DNA of 15,471 nucleotides from assembly GCA_023423405.1 (NCBI GenBank), contig JAFAFR010000048.1, forward strand, positions 1-15,471. Direction: 5' to 3'. Origin of the DNA: Bacteroidota bacterium (GTDB lineage Bacteria; Bacteroidota; Bacteroidia; Chitinophagales; Chitinophagaceae). The translations under genes were made by a program, and so were the position numbers. Every line of letters starts with the position of its first letter. The stretch's first letter is position 1. Below are positions 8,154 to 15,471 of this stretch, in pieces. The notes below the pieces were generated by a model. It was not told where the DNA came from. It did no database searches and was given only the letters and a program-made list of their open reading frames with translations.

Positions 8154-9380
8154 TTAATTTTTTGAAGAAATTATATTTCTTATATTATAAAACGATTGTT
8201 CTGAGGCTGAAATTTGCTCTTTTGCATTATTCTTTAATACTAATTTTAGGGTTTGATCTCTTTGAAGTTCGTCTATTGAAACTTTAATATGTTTAAAACT
8301 ATGACTTGTCACAAAATCACTATCAATACCCCAATTTTTAATATAATTAATTGTTTTGTTGACCATAATGCCTATATATGGTACAGAAAAACTCATTGAT
8401 GTTATTGCACCATGCAAACTAGTGCCAATATACATTTTGGAATTCCCTATTATACTCATAATATCCCATATAGTAATGTTTGAATAAAATATTGTGATAG
8501 AATCATTATTTATATGATTGTGAATTTTTTTCAAAATAATATGATCTTCATGCCCTAAAGCAAAACCAACAGGACACAAAAATACTTTTGCCTTATGATT
8601 TAAATAAATGTAATTTATCAAATCCACAATTTCTTCAAAATATTTCTCCCCTAAAGTAGAATTTATTTGAAAAACAAAATAATTAGATTCTTCCTCATTA
8701 ATTTTAGAATTAATCAAATCAGAGGTCTTTGTTTGAAGTTCATTTCTGAGGTCATAATATTTTGACATCTGAATAGCACAATCGGGATATAAGTAATCTT
8801 TTATACCACTGTTTTTTATCATTTGATATGAATGTTCGTCTCTCAATGAAATATAATCTACATTTTTTAAAATATGCAGATTTTCTTTTATATTTTCAAT
8901 TTTTAATGATGAACCACCCAAAGAGTTATAAAAAATTCTGTCAATATTCTTTAACTCATTTTTGCCTATAGTATATGGATATTTTGTTGTTGCCCCTAGT
9001 TTTAACTTAGATATAAGTAGAGATATCGAATTAATAATATTTTCTAATTTAACCTTCCTTAATACCTTACTTAAAGGTTCCATAATGGAGGCGAAATTCC
9101 CATCTATATATTTTAAACAATAATACCATATTGAAAAAAAAGATTCACCACCAGCTATTATGATATGATTTTCGAAATCATCAGACAAACTATATATGGT
9201 AGATAGAGCAAGTACTTTATCACCACCAACTTGAGTAAGATCATTTTCAATTGTAGCTACATTGATTATTTCATCATACAGTGAACCTAATTCTTTTTTA
9301 ATAATATGGGAGAATAGTAAATCTCCATAATTGTATCTATCATTTGGAGCAATAATTATAAGTCTCTTTAATTTTTCCAT
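8154..9380 (-). CDS. Polysaccharide pyruvyl transferase (WcaK/CsaB superfamily)
   Basis: A 408-residue protein of the PS_pyruv_trans family, which moves pyruvate from phosphoenolpyruvate onto a sugar as a ketal, giving the polymer negative charge. Family marks in order: YNYGDLLFSHII (16-27), AGGESFF (76-82), ISLRDEHSYQMIKNSGI (177-193), YPDCAI (198-203), the second-domain start YFVFQIN (234-240), FLCPVGF (267-273) and the conserved C-terminal GTSLHGAI with His323. The PDC and SLHG blocks are the most diagnostic. Some members of this superfamily carry other activities, so pyruvylation is likely but not proved. The gene lies between flippase (25 bases upstream) and polymerase (58 bases downstream). 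If active it could supply the acidic group of the polymer, notable beside the broken ugd. Confidence 0.87.
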   Translation of the reverse strand: MEKLKRLIIIAPNDRYNYGDLLFSHIIKKELGSLYDEIINVATIENDLTQVGGDKVLALSTIYSLSDDFENHIIIAGGESFFSIWYYCLKYIDGNFASIMEPLSKVLRKVKLENIINSISLLISKLKLGATTKYPYTIGKNELKNIDRIFYNSLGGSSLKIENIKENLHILKNVDYISLRDEHSYQMIKNSGIKDYLYPDCAIQMSKYYDLRNELQTKTSDLINSKINEEESNYFVFQINSTLGEKYFEEIVDLINYIYLNHKAKVFLCPVGFALGHEDHIILKKIHNHINNDSITIFYSNITIWDIMSIIGNSKMYIGTSLHGAITSMSFSVPYIGIMVNKTINYIKNWGIDSDFVTSHSFKHIKVSIDELQRDQTLKLVLKNNAKEQISASEQSFYNIRNIISSKN

Positions 9381-9405
9381 AATTTTTTATCTTACCTCTA
9401 TATTT

Positions 9406-10935
9406 TTAACTTTTTTTTAAAAACTTATTTGTGATATTTAGTACTGCTAATTTTATTAAAGCTCTTTCACTTCGTGATGTTCCTATTGTAAGTGATAACA
9501 ATAACGTTAATAATATACTATATAGACAAATTCCAATTTTATAATAAATCTTGTCATTATAATTATTAACAATCCAAAAAGATGAAAGATATACAGGTAA
9601 AGAAACCAAAAGAATAGGGCAAATAACCTTATAAAAAAAACTATAGAGATTTAAGTTAACCATCTTATTTAACATCACTAAACGCAAAAACAAACACACG
9701 ATAGAATTTAAGAATGCTATAATAAAAACAATATGAGGAGAATACCCAAACCTTAGAAAAACGTACGATATAGGAACATTTAACAAAAGACATCCACCTA
9801 CAACAATTTGATATATTTTAATTTTTCCTGTTGCCTGTGCTGTGGTTACTAATGGATATGCTATGGTGTCAACTAATGTAGAAAAAACTATCATTCGGAT
9901 AAAGAATGTAATGTATATAGGTGTTTTATGTAGCCATAAATTAATAATAAACTCTGTCTCAAGAACAATAGGTAATGACAAAATGAACAATAGTAAAAAA
10001 GAAAATTTTGATGATTTAAATACCAAATTTAACATCTCGTCATGAAGCCCTTGTGAATAATACTTTATTATTTGTGGCCGAGTAGCTGTCATAAAATTTT
10101 GAACAAAGCTATTAATTGTGGTGTTTAATTGAAAAGCGATTGCTCGAGAGGCATTAATAGCAGGGCTAAAAAACATATTTAAAACAATATTGATTCCCTG
10201 GCTATTGCCTACTCCGGCAAGTGCACCAAATAAATTCCATCCAGAATAAGAAACAATTTCCATAACCCTACTCTTATCCCAATGCCATTTATAATGACTT
10301 TCTTTTACCGTTTTAAGACAATAAGTTTTATAAATAGATGTTACTATCAATGTTACTACAAAAATTAATACTGAATATAACTTTAATTTATCAAATGGAA
10401 GTACTGCTAATAAATAAACAATTAGTAATTTTAATACTACTTCAATAATACTTACAAATGCAAAAACATTCATTTTTTCCTTTGCTATAACTAATGCATC
10501 ATAGGGAACTTGAAATAATGTAAGCATGAATGTCAATATAGAAAACTGATAAACCCAATTAGCAGCTTCAATTCTTTCATTAGGAATAACTAACTTATTA
10601 TTTAAAAACCATAAGCCTATAGTTTCAGCTAAAATTAAAATTACTAATGCTATAATACAATAAATAAACAATGTAATACTGAATGTTTTTTTCAGTTGGC
10701 CCATGTCATTCTTACCTATCTCATAAGCGAAGAATCGTTGTGATGCATTTGCCATAGTAGAAGTAAGAAAGGAAAACATTGTAACGACCCCCCCTACTAC
10801 AGTGTAAATACCATAATCGTCCTCACCTAAATTTGCTAATACTATCCGCACTGTAAACAGTTGGACAATCATCGTTATCAGCATCCGGAAATATAAGAGC
10901 GCTGTATTTTTTGCAATTGAATTTTTTGACGCCAT
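9406..10935 (-). CDS. wzx: Wzx-like flippase (MOP superfamily polysaccharide transporter)
   Basis: A 509-residue membrane protein with about twelve to fourteen hydrophobic segments spread along its length, the size and topology of Wzx flippases that move undecaprenyl-linked repeat units to the periplasmic face. The first segment region (KNTALLYFRML, then LGEDDYGIYTVVGGV) is typical of the polysaccharide branch of the MOP/MATE superfamily, and the central NTTINSFVQNFMTATRPQI block is frequent in Bacteroidota members. The C-terminus is basic (KFLKKS). It starts after a 121-base non-coding stretch, the second longest in the window, and is followed 25 bases on by the pyruvyl transferase. Substrate specificity of Wzx cannot be read from sequence. 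Confidence 0.92.
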   Translation of the reverse strand: MASKNSIAKNTALLYFRMLITMIVQLFTVRIVLANLGEDDYGIYTVVGGVVTMFSFLTSTMANASQRFFAYEIGKNDMGQLKKTFSITLFIYCIIALVILILAETIGLWFLNNKLVIPNERIEAANWVYQFSILTFMLTLFQVPYDALVIAKEKMNVFAFVSIIEVVLKLLIVYLLAVLPFDKLKLYSVLIFVVTLIVTSIYKTYCLKTVKESHYKWHWDKSRVMEIVSYSGWNLFGALAGVGNSQGINIVLNMFFSPAINASRAIAFQLNTTINSFVQNFMTATRPQIIKYYSQGLHDEMLNLVFKSSKFSFLLLFILSLPIVLETEFIINLWLHKTPIYITFFIRMIVFSTLVDTIAYPLVTTAQATGKIKIYQIVVGGCLLLNVPISYVFLRFGYSPHIVFIIAFLNSIVCLFLRLVMLNKMVNLNLYSFFYKVICPILLVSLPVYLSSFWIVNNYNDKIYYKIGICLYSILLTLLLSLTIGTSRSERALIKLAVLNITNKFLKKS

Positions 10936-11056
10936 TTTAACTTAATTGTGTACTAAGTCCTACGACTAAAAATATTATCTTCACTATTTGAAATACATTA
11001 TTTTTTTAGAAGTACAAACTAGAAAAATAAAAAAACAATTTTTAATATTTAAATGA

Positions 11057-11764
11057 CTATTCATGATATGAAATTTCATCATTCCGTTTATCCATATATA
11101 TATCTTCTAATTTTAACGTAACTGGATTTCCTCCAATTACAGAATAAGATTCGACATTAATTTTAGAATTAATTATCGAATTAGAAGCTATTGTACAAAA
11201 ATCGGGAGTCTGAGAGTTCTTTAAAATTGTACACCGCAATCCAAACCAATTATTACAACCTATTAAAATTGAGCCATAACCTTTGGTAAATGTGCCGTCT
11301 AACCTAGTCATTTTGTGGAAATCTGTATCCATAAATATATTATCCCAACCTACGGTGACATTCTCTTTAAACTCAATACTAGAATAACATATTAACTTTA
11401 CCATTGCAGTTGCTGAAAAATCGTCTCCAATTACAAGATGTCCTATATCACCAACTGATATTGAAGAACTGTTTCCTATATTACAACTTCCTTTGAAAAG
11501 TATTGTTCCTCCTTTATTTTCAAATATAATTCCGCTATTTGGATAGATTGATACACGTGAAAACCCTAGTTTTACCATTCCAGTTTTTATTTTAGAAGTA
11601 TCAATAATAATTTTACCTTTTAACTTAACAAATTTTGGTTTATACAAAAGAATAGGCAATTTATAGGCTTGTCTAATTGGCAAATAATGAAAATTAAAAT
11701 AGATGGTGGAGAAGAGATATCTAAAAATATGTCTGTACCCCCAAATTTTCTTATAAAAAGCCAT
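11057..11764 (-). CDS. Left-handed beta-helix acyltransferase-like protein
   Basis: A 235-residue protein whose first 50 residues are basic and aromatic, followed by irregular hexapeptide repeats forming a left-handed beta helix (GTILFKGSCNIGNSS, ISVGDIG, LVIGDDF, VTVGWDN, ILIGCNNW, SVIGGNPV). The motif DTDFHK, around residues 146-151, provides a candidate catalytic histidine, and GGNPV marks the usual helix end. Such proteins in capsule loci generally O- or N-acetylate sugars using acetyl-CoA. The repeats are more degenerate than in the WcaF-like gene of this locus, so the two are not recent copies. It follows gmd by 18 bases. Exact substrate unknown; it could also be a serine acetyltransferase-like enzyme with another acyl donor. 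Confidence 0.8.
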   Translation of the reverse strand: MAFYKKIWGYRHIFRYLFSTIYFNFHYLPIRQAYKLPILLYKPKFVKLKGKIIIDTSKIKTGMVKLGFSRVSIYPNSGIIFENKGGTILFKGSCNIGNSSSISVGDIGHLVIGDDFSATAMVKLICYSSIEFKENVTVGWDNIFMDTDFHKMTRLDGTFTKGYGSILIGCNNWFGLRCTILKNSQTPDFCTIASNSIINSKINVESYSVIGGNPVTLKLEDIYMDKRNDEISYHE

Positions 11765-11782
11765 TGTATCACGAGATTTAAA

Positions 11783-12934
11783 TTATCCTACAATATGTTC
11801 CAGCTGACCATTGTAATTGGTTTTTACCAATTGAAGGTCAGACTTTACCATCTCTGCACAAAGCGCCTCGACATCGTACTCGGGGTTCCAACCCAATTGC
11901 GTTTTGGATTTGGTAGGGTCTCCAATTAATAAATCTACTTCTGTTGGACGGTAGTATTTTGGATCCACTTTAATCACTGGTTTATTTGCTAATTTGCTAA
12001 TCTGCGAAATCGCAATTTCACCACCTACAGCTGCACTGTATTTTGCTTCATCAATAGACTCAACAATACCGACTTCATTCTCAGCTTCGCCTTCAAAACG
12101 AAGAGTAATACCCACTTCTGCAAATGACATGCGTACAAAATCTCTAATGGAAGTGGTAACACCTGTAGCGATAACATAATCTTCGGCTTTATCTTGTTGA
12201 AGGATTCTCCACATCGCTTCTACATAATCTTTGGCATGTCCCCAATCACGAAGCGCATTTAGATTTCCTAAATACAATGTTTCTTGTTTTCCTAAAGCAA
12301 TTGCTGCTGTTGCCATCGTGATTTTGCGGGTAACGAAAGTTTCTCCTCTACGTGGTGATTCGTGGTTAAACAAAATCCCGTTGCAAGCATACATATCATA
12401 GGCTTCACGATAGTTTTTGGTAATCCAGAAACCATAGATTTTGGCTACTCCATAAGGAGAACGTGGATAGAAAGGTGATTGCTCATCATAGAAACCAGCA
12501 GCATTTTTGTTTTCTTCAAGACCACCATATAATTCTGAGGTCGAAGCTTGATATATTCTTGTTTTTTTCTCTAATCCAAGAATACGTACAGCTTCTAAAA
12601 TACGTAAAGTTCCCAATCCATCTACATTACCTACATATTCTGGCGAATCAAAAGAGACCTTTACATGAGACATTGCACCTAGATTATAAATCTCATCAGG
12701 CTGAATTTCCTGAATGATTCTAATAAGGTTGGTAGAATCTGTTAGATCGCCATAATGCAACTTGAAGTTAACATGTTGTTCATGCTGATCTATATAAAGA
12801 TGATCAATTCTTTGAGTGTTGAAAGATGATGATCTTCTTTTAATCCCATGAACCATATAACCTTTGGATAATAAAAGCTCTGCTAAGTAAGATCCATCTT
12901 GCCCTGTGATACCTGTGATAAGTGCGGTTTTCAT
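11783..12934 (-). CDS. gmd: GDP-mannose 4,6-dehydratase
   Basis: Converts GDP-D-mannose to GDP-4-keto-6-deoxy-mannose, the first step to GDP-L-fucose (also to GDP-rhamnose and others). The 383-residue protein is near the usual length of about 370. The NADP-binding motif GITGQDGSYL (8-17), RRSSSFNTQRIDHLY (33-47), the catalytic region STSELYG (131-137), YGVAK (Tyr161, Lys165) and the strongly conserved NHESPRRGETFVTRK block are all present, so the enzyme looks intact. It starts two bases after the fcl stop, in the same operon, which fixes the product as GDP-L-fucose. Conserved sequence and moderate G+C contrast with the A+T-rich genes downstream of it. Confidence 0.97.
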   Translation of the reverse strand: MKTALITGITGQDGSYLAELLLSKGYMVHGIKRRSSSFNTQRIDHLYIDQHEQHVNFKLHYGDLTDSTNLIRIIQEIQPDEIYNLGAMSHVKVSFDSPEYVGNVDGLGTLRILEAVRILGLEKKTRIYQASTSELYGGLEENKNAAGFYDEQSPFYPRSPYGVAKIYGFWITKNYREAYDMYACNGILFNHESPRRGETFVTRKITMATAAIALGKQETLYLGNLNALRDWGHAKDYVEAMWRILQQDKAEDYVIATGVTTSIRDFVRMSFAEVGITLRFEGEAENEVGIVESIDEAKYSAAVGGEIAISQISKLANKPVIKVDPKYYRPTEVDLLIGDPTKSKTQLGWNPEYDVEALCAEMVKSDLQLVKTNYNGQLEHIVG

Positions 12935-12936
12935 AT

Positions 12937-13890
12937 TTATTTAATCTTTACTTGTTTATAAATGTTTTCGTTTTCGAGGAACCATTCATAGGTTTTTTGG
13001 ATCCCGTCTTTGAGTTCCATTTTGTGCTTCCAGCCGAGCGCATGCAATTTGCTGATGTCCATTAATTTTCTTGGTGTTCCATCCGGTTTTGAATCATCCC
13101 AAATGACTTCTCCGGTATGTCCAACCGCTTCTTGCACCAGTGCTGCCAACGCTTTAATTTCCAAATCTTCGCCTGTTCCAACATTGTACAAATGTTCAGG
13201 CAATGTATTTTCAAGGGCGTACACCACTGCGGAAGCCATATCGTCCACGAACAAAAATTCTCTTTTCGGTGTACCTGTTCCCCAAAGGGTTACCGTTTCG
13301 TTGCCATTGATTTTGGCATCGTGAAATTTACGAATCATTGCAGGCAAAACGTGCGAGGTTTGCAAATCGAAATTATCGTGCGTACCGTATAAGTTGGTGG
13401 GCATTAAACTTACATAATCTTTACCGAACTGTTTGCGAATGGCTTCACACGCTTTAATCCCTGTTATTTTTGCAACGGCATACCATTCATTGGTGGGTTC
13501 AAGCGGACCAGTGAGCAAATATTCTTCTTTTAACGGTTGCGGAGCTAACTTTGGATAGATGCACGACGAACCTAAGAAGATGAATTTTTCAACATCATAC
13601 TGCAAAGCGGCACTAATTAAATTGTTTTGGATTTGCATATTCTCCATTAAAAATGGATACGGATAGGTATTATTCGCCAAGATTCCTCCTACTCTTGCCG
13701 CAGCATCAATCACCACTTCTGGTTGTTCTGCTTCAAAAAATGCATAGGTTTCGGCTTGATTTTTCAAATCCAATTCTGTACTGGATTTTCCAATAAGATT
13801 GTGGTAGCCCTGTTGTTCTAAGGTTCTCCAAATTGCAGCGCCCACCATTCCACGGTGTCCTGCAATGTAAATTTTTGCTTCCTTATTCAT
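12937..13890 (-). CDS. fcl: GDP-L-fucose synthase
   Basis: A 317-residue bifunctional epimerase/reductase that turns GDP-4-keto-6-deoxy-mannose into GDP-L-fucose with NADPH. The dinucleotide motif GHRGMVG (11-17), GSSCIYP (107-113, Ser108 and Cys110), the catalytic YAVAK (Tyr137, Lys141) and TSH (His180) correspond to the known E. coli active-site residues Ser107, Cys109, Tyr136, Lys140 and His179, shifted by one. NLYGTHDNFD and FLFVDDMA are further family blocks. All key residues are intact. It is the first gene after the 262-base gap and is followed by gmd after two bases. A 60-base sample at 13201-13260 has 27 G+C, higher than in the variable region. Confidence 0.97.
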   Translation of the reverse strand: MNKEAKIYIAGHRGMVGAAIWRTLEQQGYHNLIGKSSTELDLKNQAETYAFFEAEQPEVVIDAAARVGGILANNTYPYPFLMENMQIQNNLISAALQYDVEKFIFLGSSCIYPKLAPQPLKEEYLLTGPLEPTNEWYAVAKITGIKACEAIRKQFGKDYVSLMPTNLYGTHDNFDLQTSHVLPAMIRKFHDAKINGNETVTLWGTGTPKREFLFVDDMASAVVYALENTLPEHLYNVGTGEDLEIKALAALVQEAVGHTGEVIWDDSKPDGTPRKLMDISKLHALGWKHKMELKDGIQKTYEWFLENENIYKQVKIK

Positions 13891-14152
13891 ACTCTTTTAG
13901 TTTCTTGCTGAAAATCGATTTCAAATGTGGAATGGAATTTCATTTCTAAAAACAATGGTCTTACTTTTTAATTGAATCCACTTTATTCATTATAATGATA
14001 CAATCCAAAAATGGTATTGTCATTTCTACCAATCAGAAATCTCTGATGATTAAGCAGATTCTTCATTATGCATTGCTTCATTTTGAATGACAAATTTCAA
14101 TGTATTACTCAAAACGAATATTCATTAATTTTTAAATCCGAATCCAGATGAT
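13891..14152. other. Non-coding gap between the Wzc-like gene and fcl
   Basis: This is the longest stretch without a gene in the window. No convincing open frame is seen on either strand. On the minus strand it could hold a terminator for the Wzc-like gene or a promoter for the fcl-gmd genes, but I find neither a strong hairpin with a T run nor a clean match to the Bacteroidota promoter pattern (TTTG, spacer, TAnnTTTG). Nearest is CACATTTG, 40 to 50 bases before fcl, with poor spacing to an upstream TTG. A TATAAT string occurs without a good -35 partner. Two short mutually exclusive hairpins lie at 14022-14040 and 14032-14047 (six-base stems). Confidence 0.6.
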
Positions 14153-15471
14153 TTATCTTCCTAATAATTTTTGTAAGAAAGATTTTTTCTCTTCCTCTGT
14201 ATCGTAATAGCCATATTGGTTGTAGTAATTGCTGTTATAGCCGTCATATTTTTCTGGATTAAAATCGTTCACCACCAAATTCATTTTTGGCAATTTGCCC
14301 GAACGGAATAATTCATCTGCCAATTCCAACTGACGTTTTTCGGTATAACCAATACGACTTACATATAAGGTAAGATCTGCAAAATTACTGATGATTTGAT
14401 AATCGGTAACAATAATTGGCGGACAGTCGATCACGATAAAGTCGAAACGTTTTTTCAATTCACCAAAGAGCGCTTTGGCTTCTTTGGACATTAACAACTC
14501 CGATGGATTTGGAGGTACGCTTCCACTTGGAATCACAAATAGATTCCGTTGTCCTTCCACTTCGTAAATAATATCCTCTAACGTAGCATCATTGATCGCA
14601 TAATCGGAAAATCCTTTTTGGTTTTTCAAATGAAGATCTTTAGCCAACTGTGGCTTTCTTAAGTCCATCCCCATTACCAATACTTTCACTTCTTTGTTCG
14701 CTGCTAACGTTGCCGCTAAATTTAAGGAAATAAAGGTTTTTCCTTCGCCCGGCATTGATGACGTTAACATGATAGCTGTAGCTTCATCTTGCTTTTGGTA
14801 GAAATGGAGATTGGTACGAACGATACGGAATTGCTCTGCCAAAGAACTGCGCGGATGATGGAGCACTTCAAAGATTTGAGAGTTGGCTTGATGCCCAATT
14901 TCCCCAATAATCGGCATTTTCGTACTGTTTTTAATATCCCTCTTGGTTTCCAGTTTAAGATTGGTTTTGCTACGAATAAAATAAATGGCTAAAGGAATAA
15001 TTCCACCGAGCAATAAGCCTGCTAACGCAAAAATACTTAGCTTTGGACTGATTGGTTTATCAATAATCCTTGCGTTATCAATGATTCGAACATCCGATAA
15101 GGTTGATGATCTCCCGATTGCGGTTTCTTCTCTTTTCTTTAATAAAAAGAGGAATAATTCCTGCTTGATGGCCTGTTGACGCGAGATATCAAGAAACTCT
15201 CTTTCTTGCTCCGGCATTTTGTGAATCATTCCGAAATTACGATTGGATTCGTTACGCAATTGTCCGACAACCGTAGCATAGGAATTTCGGGTGGAACGAA
15301 TACTCGATAATAATTCCGAACGTACAGAACCGATTTGGGTATTCAAGTTTTGCATCATTGGGTTTTCCGACGTTGCTGTTTTGCCCAAACGCTCTCTTTG
15401 TACCACCAACGTATTGTATTGCGTAATTAATGCAGAAAGCGTTGGATCGCCAGAAAGCAATGTGGAAGGCA
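14153..15471 (-). CDS. wzc: Wzc-like polysaccharide co-polymerase and tyrosine autokinase (C-terminal part, cut by the window edge)
   Basis: The frame is open to the right edge, and the residues before the first possible start (PST before LLSGDP) continue the family pattern, so the gene begins outside the window. Counting from the TTG at 15460: a periplasmic coiled-coil-rich part up to about 140, the Pro-containing PEQERE near 83-88, a membrane segment at about 141-161, and a cytoplasmic BY-kinase domain with Walker A MPGEGKT (236-242), Walker A' VLVMGMDLRKP (260-270) and Walker B FIVIDCPP (341-348). The C-terminus has seven tyrosines in 15 residues (405-419), the usual autophosphorylation cluster that tunes chain length and export with Wza. 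All kinase motifs are present. No Wza lies next to it here; the only Wza is at the opposite edge. Confidence 0.94.
   Translation of the reverse strand, partial: PSTLLSGDPTLSALITQYNTLVVQRERLGKTATSENPMMQNLNTQIGSVRSELLSSIRSTRNSYATVVGQLRNESNRNFGMIHKMPEQEREFLDISRQQAIKQELFLFLLKKREETAIGRSSTLSDVRIIDNARIIDKPISPKLSIFALAGLLLGGIIPLAIYFIRSKTNLKLETKRDIKNSTKMPIIGEIGHQANSQIFEVLHHPRSSLAEQFRIVRTNLHFYQKQDEATAIMLTSSMPGEGKTFISLNLAATLAANKEVKVLVMGMDLRKPQLAKDLHLKNQKGFSDYAINDATLEDIIYEVEGQRNLFVIPSGSVPPNPSELLMSKEAKALFGELKKRFDFIVIDCPPIIVTDYQIISNFADLTLYVSRIGYTEKRQLELADELFRSGKLPKMNLVVNDFNPEKYDGYNSNYYNQYGYYDTEEEKKSFLQKLLGR

Noticed and set aside
10936..11056. Possible promoter before the flippase gene: CTAGTTTGTA with an upstream TTG
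   Set aside because: The spacing inside the -7 element is one base short of TAnnTTTG and the distance to TTG is too small; A+T-rich sequence gives such matches by chance.
11068..11079. Perfect 12-base palindrome ATGAAATTTCAT near the end of the beta-helix acyltransferase gene
   Set aside because: It lies in coding sequence, has no loop or T run, and short A+T palindromes are expected here.
1920..11764. Idea that the two beta-helix acyltransferases are a recent duplication
   Set aside because: Their motifs, lengths and repeat regularity differ clearly; they belong to separate subfamilies.
13010..13392. Two overlapping plus-strand frames of about 90-100 codons
   Set aside because: They lie fully inside fcl on the other strand, resemble no family and are shadows of its codon pattern.

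Overview
The window is a capsular or exopolysaccharide biosynthesis locus of the Wzx/Wzy type. It most likely comes from a member of Bacteroidota, probably class Flavobacteriia. The evidence is overall A+T richness, little Shine-Dalgarno signal before most starts, a Wza lipoprotein and a Wzc-like kinase of the Bacteroidota type, and glycosyltransferase, flippase and VanZ-like sequences resembling those of Flavobacteriia capsule clusters. Genus cannot be fixed from sequence alone.

All supported genes lie on the minus strand, so the locus reads from the right edge to the left edge. In transcription order: the C-terminal part of a Wzc-like chain-length regulator and tyrosine autokinase (cut by the right edge); a 262-base gap; fcl and gmd (GDP-L-fucose synthesis); a left-handed beta-helix acyltransferase; a Wzx-like flippase; a polysaccharide pyruvyl transferase; a Wzy-like polymerase; a GT2 glycosyltransferase; three GT-B (GT4-type) glycosyltransferases; a WcaF-like O-acetyltransferase; a remnant of UDP-glucose 6-dehydrogenase; a small VanZ-like membrane protein; a second GT2 glycosyltransferase; and the start of a Wza-like outer-membrane export lipoprotein (cut by the left edge). 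Most genes abut or overlap, which suggests one long transcriptional unit. The 262-base gap before fcl is the only sizeable non-coding stretch, and there is no gap above 300 bases.

Together the genes can make GDP-fucose, build a repeat unit with up to five glycosyltransferases, decorate it with acyl and pyruvate groups, flip it (Wzx), polymerise it (Wzy) and export it (Wza/Wzc). The combination of fucose genes, WcaF-like acetyltransferase, WcaK-like pyruvyl transferase and an ugd relic recalls the logic of colanic acid. No initiating phosphoglycosyl transferase and no mannose-1-phosphate genes are in view.

The strongest oddity is the ugd relic: about 43 N-terminal residues are joined in frame to about 19 C-terminal residues, with the whole middle missing. 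A second signal is composition. Sampled 60-base stretches in roughly 3650-11764 are 20-30% G+C, while samples in the flanks are mostly 35-50%, consistent with an exchangeable serotype-type cassette between conserved ends. I see no new type of system, CRISPR array, RNA gene or mobile element here.
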